Source: Rhodoferax sp.
GTDB lineage: Bacteria > Pseudomonadota > Gammaproteobacteria > Burkholderiales > Burkholderiaceae
NCBI GenBank assembly: GCA_028292075.1
Contig: JAQGNA010000503.1
Span: forward strand, 1-8,076
DNA length: 8,076 nucleotides
Direction of reading: 5' to 3'
The translations under genes were made by a program, and so were the position numbers. Shown here in pieces: positions 1-5,582 of this stretch. Numbering within the stretch: the first letter of the stretch is position 1; each line of letters opens with the position of its first letter. The notes beneath the pieces were generated by a model that had not been told where the DNA came from, did not search any database, and saw only the letters and a list, made by a program, of their open reading frames with translations.

Positions 1-229
1 CCCTCCCCCACTGGGGGAGGGCCGGGGTGGGGGCGGTCCCCGATTCGCGCGTGCCCGCCGAGCCCCTCACCCTGGCCCTCTCCCCAGAGGTGCGAGGGAA
101 CAACACCACGCGCGCCTGCCTCCACTCCCTCCCCCACTGGGGGAGGGCCGGGGTGGGGGCGGTACCACGTTCCCGCCTGCCCGCCGCACCCCTCACCCTT
201 GCCCTCTCCCCAAAGGGGCGAGGGAACAA
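1..229. repeat. Tandem pair of ~103-bp C/G-rich intergenic repeats
   Basis: Positions 1-103 and 127-229 are direct copies at a period of 126 bp. By eye there are 11 mismatches in 103 positions, and the first 37 bases (1-37 and 127-163) are identical. Each copy holds a perfect inverted repeat at its left end (arms 1-10 and 12-21; 127-136 and 138-147) and an imperfect hairpin at its right end (about 76-98 and 202-224, CCCTCTCCCC facing GGGGCGAGGG in the second copy). C/G-rich repeats of this style are scattered between genes in Comamonadaceae; that family assignment is from memory, not a search. The pair starts at the window edge, so more copies may lie upstream. No gene is visible in this stretch; short ORFs across it merely translate the repeat. 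Confidence 0.85.
220..224 (+). promoter_or_regulatory. Shine-Dalgarno of the first ABC permease, inside the repeat
   Basis: GAGGG at 220-224 lies 8 nt before the ATG at 233 and is the only convincing ribosome binding site for that gene. It is also the right arm of the imperfect hairpin in the second repeat copy (about 202-224), so the folded repeat could mask it. Confidence 0.6.
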
Positions 230-232
230 GAC

Positions 233-1156
233 ATGAGCGGCTTCCTCCTCAAGCGATTCCTCCAGGCGATCTTCGTCGTGCTGGTGGTCTCGCTCTTCGT
301 CTCCTACGCCGTGCGGCTGTCCGGCGACCCGGCGCTCATGCTGAGCCAGGGCGCCGGCAGCGTGACCGAGCAGGACCTCGTCCACATCCGCACCGGCCTG
401 GGCCTCGACCGGCCCTTCGGCGTGCAGTACGCCGAATTCCTGCGGGGTGCCGTGGTCGGCGATTTTGGCAAGAGCTTCATGGGCGGCACGCCGGTGTCCC
501 GCCTGATCGCCGATGCATTGCCCGCCACCCTCGCCCTGGCGCTGGTGTCGCTGCTGCTGTCGGTGCTGGTGTCCGTGCCCCTGGGCATCCAGGCCGCCGT
601 GCACAAGGGCAAGGGCATCGACCAGGCGATCCGGATCGTGTCGCTGGTGGGCCTTTCGTTCCCGAACTTCTGGCTGGCGATCATGCTGGTGCTGCTGCTG
701 GCCATCACCTTCCCGATCCTGCCGCCTTCGGGCTGGGACGGCCCGGCCAGCCTGGTGATGCCGGCGCTGACCATGGCCATCATTCTTTCGGCCACCAATG
801 TGCGGCTGGTGCGCACGGCCATGCTGGAGACGCTATCGGCGCAGTACATCATGGTGGCGCGCGCCAAGGGCCTGAAGGACCGCGTCGTGCTCTACAAGCA
901 TGCGCTGCGCAACTGCGCGATCCCGCTCATCACCTACATCGGCCTGCAGTTCGGCAACCTGATCGGCGGCATCGTGGTGGTGGAACGCGTGTTCAACTGG
1001 CCCGGCCTCGGCACGCTGGCCTTCGAGGCCATCGCAAGCCGCGACTACCCGGTGCTGCAGGGCACCGTCACCGTGCTGTCGGTCATGATCGTCGGCGTCA
1101 ACCTGCTGGTCGACATCGCCTACGGGCTGGTCGATCCGCGCATCCGCAACAAGTGA
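233..1156 (+). CDS. ABC transporter permease, DppB/OppB type
   Basis: A 307-residue inner-membrane permease of the Opp/Dpp/Nik peptide-nickel uptake family (BPD_transp_1 fold). It would form one half of the channel, with the next gene supplying the other half. The N-terminal helix (about residues 10-28) is followed by a periplasmic stretch with the family pattern LGLDRPFGVQYAEFL (56-70) and GDFGKSF (76-82). Further membrane segments lie near 97-120, 136-160, 172-192, 230-252 and 276-298. The EAA loop that docks on the ATPase is at about 205-231 (ARAKGL at 209-214). The C-terminus VDPRIRNK is typical, and length is normal for the family. The ATG at 233 is chosen for the GAGGG 8 nt upstream. 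Substrate is not readable from the permease; peptides are the default for the family, and the linked peptidase fits that. No ATPase or binding protein is present in the window. Confidence 0.93.
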   Translation: MSGFLLKRFLQAIFVVLVVSLFVSYAVRLSGDPALMLSQGAGSVTEQDLVHIRTGLGLDRPFGVQYAEFLRGAVVGDFGKSFMGGTPVSRLIADALPATLALALVSLLLSVLVSVPLGIQAAVHKGKGIDQAIRIVSLVGLSFPNFWLAIMLVLLLAITFPILPPSGWDGPASLVMPALTMAIILSATNVRLVRTAMLETLSAQYIMVARAKGLKDRVVLYKHALRNCAIPLITYIGLQFGNLIGGIVVVERVFNWPGLGTLAFEAIASRDYPVLQGTVTVLSVMIVGVNLLVDIAYGLVDPRIRNK

Positions 1157-1160
1157 TGAC

Positions 1161-2051
1161 ATGGTCGCACCCACCCTGACCCCTGCCACCCCGGTGGCAC
1201 CCATCGCACCCCTAGCACCCATCGCCCGCATCGCCCAGTGGCGCTCGCTCGAGTTCGTGCTGGGCGTGCTGCTCACCGGCGCCATGCTCACGCTGGTGCT
1301 GCTCTCCGGCTGGCTGTTCCCGGACGGCGGCTCGGCCATGGACCTGGGCGCCCGCCTCACCCGGCCCTTCACCAGCTGGGCGCATCCGCTCGGTGCCGAT
1401 GCACTCGGCCGCGACGTGCTGGCCCGCGTGCTGGTGGGTGGCCGCATCTCGCTGCTCGTCGGCTTCACCTCGGTGCTGGGCGCATCGGTGATCGGCATCA
1501 CCATCGGGCTGATCGCCGGCTATTACCGCGGCTTCTGGGACATGCTGCTGATGCGCTGCGTCGATGTGCAGCTGGCCCTGCCGTTCATTCTGATCGCGCT
1601 GACCTTCATCTCGATCCTCGGTGGCGGACTGTTCAACATCATCCTGTTCATGGTGATCTCGCAATGGGTGCAGTTCGCGCGGCTGGTGCGCGGCATGGTG
1701 CTGCAGGTGCGCGAGCGCGAGTTCGTGCAGGCGGCGCGGGCCTTCGGCGTGCGCGACCTGGCCATGGTGCGGCACCACATCCTGCCCAACGTCATCGGCC
1801 CGGTCATCATCCTCATGACGCTGAACGTGGCCAACAACATCCTGCTCGAATCGAGCCTCACCTTCCTCGGCCTCGGCGTCGACCCGCTCATTCCGAGCTG
1901 GGGCGGCATGCTGGCCGACGGCCGCACCTACATGCAGACCGCATGGTGGATCAGCGTGTTCCCCGGCGTGGCCATCATGCTGACGGTGCTCGGCCTGAAC
2001 CTCCTCGGCGACTGGCTGCGCGACCGCATCGACCCCACCGGAAAACTCTGA
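1161..2051 (+). CDS. ABC transporter permease, DppC/OppC type
   Basis: A 296-residue partner permease of the Opp/Dpp family. It has the OppC N-terminal membrane helix (about 31-52), the diagnostic HPLGADALGRDVLAR segment (75-89), further helices from about 97 onward, the EAA loop (about 187-213, ARAFGV at 192-197) and the closing LGDWLRDRIDP (282-292). It begins 4 nt after the stop of the upstream permease with no clear ribosome binding site, which suggests translational coupling and heterodimer assembly. The first 25 residues are an unusual Ala/Pro/Ile-rich low-complexity stretch (TPATPVAPIAPLAPIARIA) encoded by imperfect short repeats. It lies ahead of the first helix and so should be cytoplasmic. 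A later start cannot be excluded, but no better-supported one was found. Its stop overlaps the start of the next gene by one base. Confidence 0.93.
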   Translation: MVAPTLTPATPVAPIAPLAPIARIAQWRSLEFVLGVLLTGAMLTLVLLSGWLFPDGGSAMDLGARLTRPFTSWAHPLGADALGRDVLARVLVGGRISLLVGFTSVLGASVIGITIGLIAGYYRGFWDMLLMRCVDVQLALPFILIALTFISILGGGLFNIILFMVISQWVQFARLVRGMVLQVREREFVQAARAFGVRDLAMVRHHILPNVIGPVIILMTLNVANNILLESSLTFLGLGVDPLIPSWGGMLADGRTYMQTAWWISVFPGVAIMLTVLGLNLLGDWLRDRIDPTGKL

Positions 2052-3817
2052 TGACCACGCTGTTCGACCAGACCTTTCACCGCACACTCGACGAATGGCT
2101 GCGGCAATTCACGCAGCCCGAATGGCGCGGCGCCCGCATCGAAGGCTGGCTGTTCGAAGGTGTGGCCGCGCGCCGCCAGGCCGAACGCCGCCTGGCCGAG
2201 GCCGGGGTCGCGGCCCGCCTGCGCAGCGCCTACAAGCCGCTGGTGTTTCACTTCCTCGAAGAAGTGGATGCGAGCACCCTGGCCGCCGTCGACATCGTCT
2301 ACCCGGTGCATGCCGAGGCATCGCCACCGCGCTTCTTGCAGGAGGCCTATCCCCTGGCGGCCTTGCTGCCGCATGCCCGCGTGAACTTCATTCCGGGCGG
2401 CGACGACCTGCACTACCACCTGGCACTGACCCACCACGACGGCTCGCGCAGCCACGCGAAGGTGTGGGCACCCAACCGCGTGCACAACGACCCGCAAGGC
2501 CTGGTGCATCTCTCGCCCACCGGCTGGCTCCGCGCGACCCGCCCCGGCGCCAGCCAGCCCGAGATCGACCTTCCGCAGCGCACCGACCACGAACAGATCT
2601 TCACGCAGATCCTCGAGACGGTGGGCGGCCATCCGTGGCCGGCCGAGGAGCCGTATTTCGAGCGCCTGGACATCCGCGTCGACCTGCCCGGCATCGCCCA
2701 GCGGCTGCCCGTGGACCACGAGACCATCAGCAGCCTCGAAGGCCTGCACGAGGACATCTATTTTTCGCTGCTCGAGATGTTCCAGCGGCGCTCGGGCCGC
2801 CCCGCGCTGGACCGCCGCCTGCAGCCCGGCCAGATCGTGCCCGATGTGCGCGCCACCCTGCGCGCACCACGCCTGCGCATCACGCAGCGCCATTTCGATG
2901 CGCAGGCCCAAGACCTGTGCGCGGCCGCCCTGCCCGATGCCGACGGCCCGCTGGCGCAGCTTGGCGACCCGCCATCGCCACGCCGCATTGCGGCCGCCCT
3001 GCGCGCGCTGGGTGGCCAGCCGTTCCAGGCCACCAGCCGCCAGGGCCGCCCGGTGGCCGGCATGTACCGTGCCGGTGCCGGTGCGCCGGTGTTCATCAGC
3101 GGAGGACAACACGGCAACGAGACCTCGGGCGTGGTGGGCGCCCTGCGCGCCGCCGAGGTGCTGCAGCGTGAGCGCGAAGCCCATTTCGCACTGATGCCGC
3201 TGGAGAACCCCGACGGCTTTGCCCTGCACCGCGAATTGCGCGCCCAGCACGCCGGCCACATGCACCATGCGGCCCGCTACAGCGCACTCGGCGACGACAT
3301 CGAATACCGCGAACAGGCACCGTTTTACGAACGCGAGGGGCGGCACCAGGCGCTGGCGCTGTCGCGGGCGCAGCTGCACCTCAACCTGCATGGTTATCCG
3401 GCGCACGAATGGACGCGGCCGTCGTCGGGCTATGTACCGCGCGGCTTCGAGCTGTGGACGATTCCGAAAGGCTTTTTTCTGATCCTGCGCCACCACCCCG
3501 GCTGGCGCGGCGAGGCCGAAGTGCTGCTGCAGCGCGTGAGCGCCGCCCTGGCCGAACTGCCCGGCCTGGCGGCTTACAACGCGCGGCAGATGGCGCTGTA
3601 CGAACGCCATGCCGGCGCGCTGCCTTTCCAGGTCATGCATGGCATCGCCTATTCCGTGAGCGAGGTGGACCGACCCGGTGCGCCGGTCACCCTCATCACC
3701 GAATTTCCGGACGAGACGGTCGACGGCGACGCCTTCCGCTTTGCCCACACGGTTCAGATGCGCACCGTGCTGGCCGCGGTGTCGGCATGGCAGTCGCTGG
3801 CCCGGGTTGCACCCTGA
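2051..3817 (+). CDS. M14-family zinc carboxypeptidase-like protein with long N-terminal extension
   Basis: A 588-residue protein. The C-terminal part (about 305-588) is an M14 metallopeptidase domain. It has the zinc motif GGQHGNE (351-357; ligands H354 and E357), the NPDG segment (386-389) followed by R394, the third ligand probably H447 in LNLHGYPAHEW, and a likely catalytic glutamate E551 in LITEFPDE. M14 enzymes remove C-terminal residues or cleave amide bonds in peptides and murein peptides. The first ~300 residues were not recognised; they include HARVNFIPGGDDLHYHLAL and SLEGLHEDIYFSLLEMF (228-244). No signal peptide or membrane segment is visible, so the enzyme should be cytoplasmic. 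The start ATG at 2051 overlaps the permease stop (TGATG) with a weak GGAA upstream, and the open frame extends further 5' only as a shadow of the permease. It probably processes what the transporter imports; the exact substrate is unknown. Confidence 0.88.
   Translation: MTTLFDQTFHRTLDEWLRQFTQPEWRGARIEGWLFEGVAARRQAERRLAEAGVAARLRSAYKPLVFHFLEEVDASTLAAVDIVYPVHAEASPPRFLQEAYPLAALLPHARVNFIPGGDDLHYHLALTHHDGSRSHAKVWAPNRVHNDPQGLVHLSPTGWLRATRPGASQPEIDLPQRTDHEQIFTQILETVGGHPWPAEEPYFERLDIRVDLPGIAQRLPVDHETISSLEGLHEDIYFSLLEMFQRRSGRPALDRRLQPGQIVPDVRATLRAPRLRITQRHFDAQAQDLCAAALPDADGPLAQLGDPPSPRRIAAALRALGGQPFQATSRQGRPVAGMYRAGAGAPVFISGGQHGNETSGVVGALRAAEVLQREREAHFALMPLENPDGFALHRELRAQHAGHMHHAARYSALGDDIEYREQAPFYEREGRHQALALSRAQLHLNLHGYPAHEWTRPSSGYVPRGFELWTIPKGFFLILRHHPGWRGEAEVLLQRVSAALAELPGLAAYNARQMALYERHAGALPFQVMHGIAYSVSEVDRPGAPVTLITEFPDETVDGDAFRFAHTVQMRTVLAAVSAWQSLARVAP
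3748..3769. promoter_or_regulatory. Possible upstream activator site for the TRAP operon
   Basis: CACGGT (3748-3753) and ACCGTG (3764-3769) form a perfect 6-bp inverted repeat with a 10-bp spacer, inside the 3' end of the M14 gene. Its centre is about 120 bp before the start site predicted from the candidate sigma-54 promoter, a usual distance for an enhancer-binding protein. In GC-rich coding DNA such a match can arise by chance. Confidence 0.2.
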
Positions 3818-3836
3818 TGCGGGCAAGCGATCGTTT

Positions 3837-3848
3837 GGGTTACAACCC
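3837..3848. promoter_or_regulatory. Short inverted repeat in the spacer, possible operator
   Basis: GGGTT-AC-AACCC is a perfect 5-bp inverted repeat in the gap between the peptidase and the TRAP operon. A related sequence, GGGTTGCACCC, lies at 3804-3814 over the end of the peptidase gene, 33 bp upstream. It could be a regulator half-site pair or part of a degenerate intergenic repeat. There is no T-run after it, so it is not a standard terminator. Confidence 0.25.
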
Positions 3849-3855
3849 CACGCTA

Positions 3856-3870
3856 GGCGCGATATTTGCA
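3856..3870 (+). promoter_or_regulatory. Candidate sigma-54 (-24/-12) promoter of the TRAP operon
   Basis: The sequence GGCGCGATATTTGCA has GG (3856-3857) and GC (3868-3869) separated by exactly 10 bases. Against the consensus TGGCACGRNNNTTGCW, counting the base before GG, only the first T (here A) and the A of CACG (here G) differ. This would place transcription start near 3881, leaving a leader of about 79 nt. Sigma-54 control through a DctB/DctD-type two-component system is established for C4-dicarboxylate transport in several proteobacteria, including the Pseudomonas aeruginosa TRAP operon. No regulator gene is in the window. No sigma-70 promoter of comparable quality was found in the spacer. 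Confidence 0.55.
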
Positions 3871-3959
3871 TCGCCAAGTCGACGGTCCATCATCGAGCGT
3901 TGACCGACATGTTTCCCGATCTCTCTTTCCCCACGAAATCTGACTTCTCTGGAGCAACC

Positions 3960-4937
3960 ATGACCTTTAAATTTGCCCGGGCGGCCTTCGCCGTCGCCAC
4001 CATTGCCGCCTGTGGTGCTTCGTTCGCACAGACCAAGTGGGACCTGCCCACCGCCTACCCCGCCACCAACTACCACACCGAGAACATCGCCCAGTTCGCC
4101 AAGGACGTGGACGCGGCCACGGGCGGCAAGGTCAAGATCACCGTGCACGCCAACGCCTCGCTGTTCAAGGCGCCCGAGATCAAGCGCGCGGTGCAGAGCG
4201 GCCAGGCGCAGGCCGGCGAAATTTTGCTGGCCAACTACGCCAACGAGAACCCGATCTACGCCCTTGACGGCGTGCCTTTCCTGGCCACCACCTATCCCGA
4301 GTCGAAAAAGCTCTACGAAGCCTCGAAGCCGGCGATGGAAAAGCTGCTGGGCGCGCAGGGCATCAAGGTGCTGTTCATGGTGCCGTGGGCGCCGCAGGGT
4401 ATCTACTCCAAGAAGGAAATCAGCTCGGTGGCCGACCTGCGCGGCATCAAGTGGCGCGCGTACAGCCCCGCCACCGCCAAGATCGCCGAACTCATCGGCG
4501 CGCAGCCGGTGCAGATCCAGCAGGCCGAACTCAGCGCCGCCATGGCCACCGGCGTGATCGAGAGCTACATGAGCTCGGGCTCCACCGGTTACGACACGAA
4601 GACCTTTGAAAGCATCAAGAACTTCTACGACACGCAGGCCTGGATCCCGAAGAACGCGATCCTCGTCAACGCGAAATCGTTTGACGCACTCGACGCGCCG
4701 ACCAAGGCGGCCGTACTGAAGGCCGCTGCCGACGCCGAAGCCCGCGGCTGGAAAACCGCCGAGGCCAAGAACGACGAATACAAGAAGCTGCTGGCCGACC
4801 GCGGCATGAAGATCCACAAGCCATCACCCAAGCTCGACGCCGACATGCGCCAGGTCGGCGGCATCATGCAGGCCGACTGGCTGAAGGCCGCCGGCCCCGA
4901 TGGCGCCGCCATCATCGACGCCTACAAGAAAAAGTAA
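3960..4937 (+). CDS. dctP: TRAP transporter solute-binding protein, DctP family
   Basis: A 325-residue periplasmic binding protein that captures an organic acid and delivers it to the membrane subunits encoded next. The Sec signal peptide spans residues 1-23 with probable cleavage ASFA/Q; an IAAC sequence at 15-18 also fits a lipobox, so lipid anchoring is possible but less likely. The mature protein has the DctP signatures: the basic-ligand region LRGIKWRAYSPATAK (160-174) with R166 at the position of the conserved carboxylate-binding arginine, IGAQPV (179-184), then AELSAAMATGVIESYMSS (189-206), which corresponds to the usual E-x-x-x-A-L-x-x-G-x-x-D-G region. Start choice: GGAG at 3951-3954, 5 nt before the ATG at 3960, and the signal peptide begins there; an in-frame ATG at 3909 would bury the signal. 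First gene of a three-gene operon. The ligand is probably a carboxylate, but C4-dicarboxylate specificity is not shown. Confidence 0.93.
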   Translation: MTFKFARAAFAVATIAACGASFAQTKWDLPTAYPATNYHTENIAQFAKDVDAATGGKVKITVHANASLFKAPEIKRAVQSGQAQAGEILLANYANENPIYALDGVPFLATTYPESKKLYEASKPAMEKLLGAQGIKVLFMVPWAPQGIYSKKEISSVADLRGIKWRAYSPATAKIAELIGAQPVQIQQAELSAAMATGVIESYMSSGSTGYDTKTFESIKNFYDTQAWIPKNAILVNAKSFDALDAPTKAAVLKAAADAEARGWKTAEAKNDEYKKLLADRGMKIHKPSPKLDADMRQVGGIMQADWLKAAGPDGAAIIDAYKKK

Positions 4938-4951
4938 GCAAGCTCGCTTGC
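4938..4951 (+). promoter_or_regulatory. Intercistronic hairpin between binding-protein and small-subunit genes
   Basis: GCAAGC-TC-GCTTGC begins immediately after the TAA stop of the binding-protein gene (4935-4937). Sterically this is a 5-bp stem with a CTCG tetraloop. There is no T-run, so it is unlikely to be a full terminator. Its position fits a structure that protects or partly attenuates the message so that more binding protein than membrane subunit is made, a common need in binding-protein-dependent transporters. Confidence 0.45.
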
Positions 4952-4965
4952 CAAAGACCTGACCC

Positions 4966-5499
4966 ATGCGCAAATTTCTCGACGGCTTGTACAACGGCGC
5001 GGGCGCGCTCGGCGCGTTCTGCGTGTTCCTGATCTTCGTGCTGATGATCCTGGCCGGCGTGGGCCGGCAGATGAACTGGCATGTGAGCGGGCTCAACGAT
5101 GTGGTGGCCTGGCTCTGCGCCGGCGCAGGCTTCTTCGCCATGGCCCACGCGTTTCGCCACGGCGACTTTGTGCGTGTCACGCTGGTGCTCGATGGGGTGA
5201 GCCCGAAGGTGCGCCGCGTGATGGACGTGATCTGCCTGCTGATCGCCTCGGTGTCGGTCGCCTACCTCACTTACGCGGCCACGAGCTTCACGTGGGAAAG
5301 CTACGAGTTCGCCGAGATGGCCACCGGCCTGGTCGTCATCCCGATCTGGATCCCGCAGTCGGCCTTCGTGCTCGGTTGCTGGCTGCTGTTGATCGCCATG
5401 GTCGACGAACTGGTGGGCGTGGTGCGCGGCGAAAAGCCGAGCTACCAGCGCGCCGTCGAAGAACGCCACGCGGCAGGCGATTTCTCTTCCGAAGTCTGA
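4966..5499 (+). CDS. dctQ: TRAP transporter small permease subunit, DctQ family
   Basis: A 177-residue inner-membrane protein with four predicted helices (about 13-33, 44-62, 85-107 and 129-150), the normal DctQ size and topology. The HGDFVRVTLVLD segment (65-76) after helix 2 matches the family pattern with a G-x-x-x-R-V core. DctQ pairs with the large DctM subunit and is required for transport; it does not itself carry the substrate path. It starts 28 nt after the binding-protein gene, with a hairpin in the gap and only a weak purine stretch before the ATG. The hydrophilic tail (about 151-177) is cytoplasmic by prediction. The family assignment relies on size, topology and neighbours as much as on sequence, as DctQ proteins are poorly conserved. 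Confidence 0.9.
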   Translation: MRKFLDGLYNGAGALGAFCVFLIFVLMILAGVGRQMNWHVSGLNDVVAWLCAGAGFFAMAHAFRHGDFVRVTLVLDGVSPKVRRVMDVICLLIASVSVAYLTYAATSFTWESYEFAEMATGLVVIPIWIPQSAFVLGCWLLLIAMVDELVGVVRGEKPSYQRAVEERHAAGDFSSEV

Positions 5500-5501
5500 A
5501 C

Positions 5502-5582
5502 ATGCGCCAACGTTTTAGAACCATGAAAACCCCCACGTCCGCGGCCTTGCCGCAAGCCATCGGCGAGGGCTCGCAGCCATGA
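5502..5582 (+). CDS. Possible 26-residue leader ORF overlapping the dctM start
   Basis: An ORF runs from the ATG at 5502 (second in-frame ATG at 5523) to a TGA at 5580-5582 that overlaps the dctM start ATG at 5579-5581 (ATGATG). The peptide would be MRQRFRTMKTPTSAALPQ followed by AIGEGSQP. It fills most of the otherwise unusually long 79-nt gap between the two membrane-subunit genes. Neither ATG has a strong ribosome binding site. The peptide has no recognised motif and no membrane segment. The overlap would allow ribosomes to reinitiate on dctM, but the ORF may be a chance reading of the spacer. Confidence 0.3.
   Translation: MRQRFRTMKTPTSAALPQAIGEGSQP
5565..5569 (+). promoter_or_regulatory. 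Shine-Dalgarno deciding the dctM start
   Basis: GAGGG at 5565-5569 lies 9 nt before the ATG at 5579 and 12 nt before the second ATG at 5582, favouring the first. It sits within the small upstream ORF. Confidence 0.6.

Noticed and set aside
1..229. CRISPR-like array from the tandem repeats
   Set aside because: There are only two copies, each about 103 bp with a 23-bp gap and internal hairpins, and no cas genes are present.
27..236. 69-residue frame in the repeat region
   Set aside because: It translates the tandem repeat twice (LTLALSP appears in both halves), with no ribosome binding site; it is a repeat artefact.
1928..3877. 649-residue open frame on the minus strand opposite the peptidase
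   Set aside because: It is antisense to a gene with clear zinc-site motifs; its composition (His/Arg/Gln/Ala-rich) is typical of a GC-rich shadow frame and no domain or ribosome binding site supports it.
3909..3959. Earlier in-frame ATG for dctP
   Set aside because: It would put 17 polar residues before the signal peptide and has no good ribosome binding site; GGAG precedes the ATG at 3960.
3840..4817. 325-residue minus-strand frame opposite dctP
   Set aside because: Gly/Val/Arg-rich shadow of a clear binding-protein gene, with no motif of its own.
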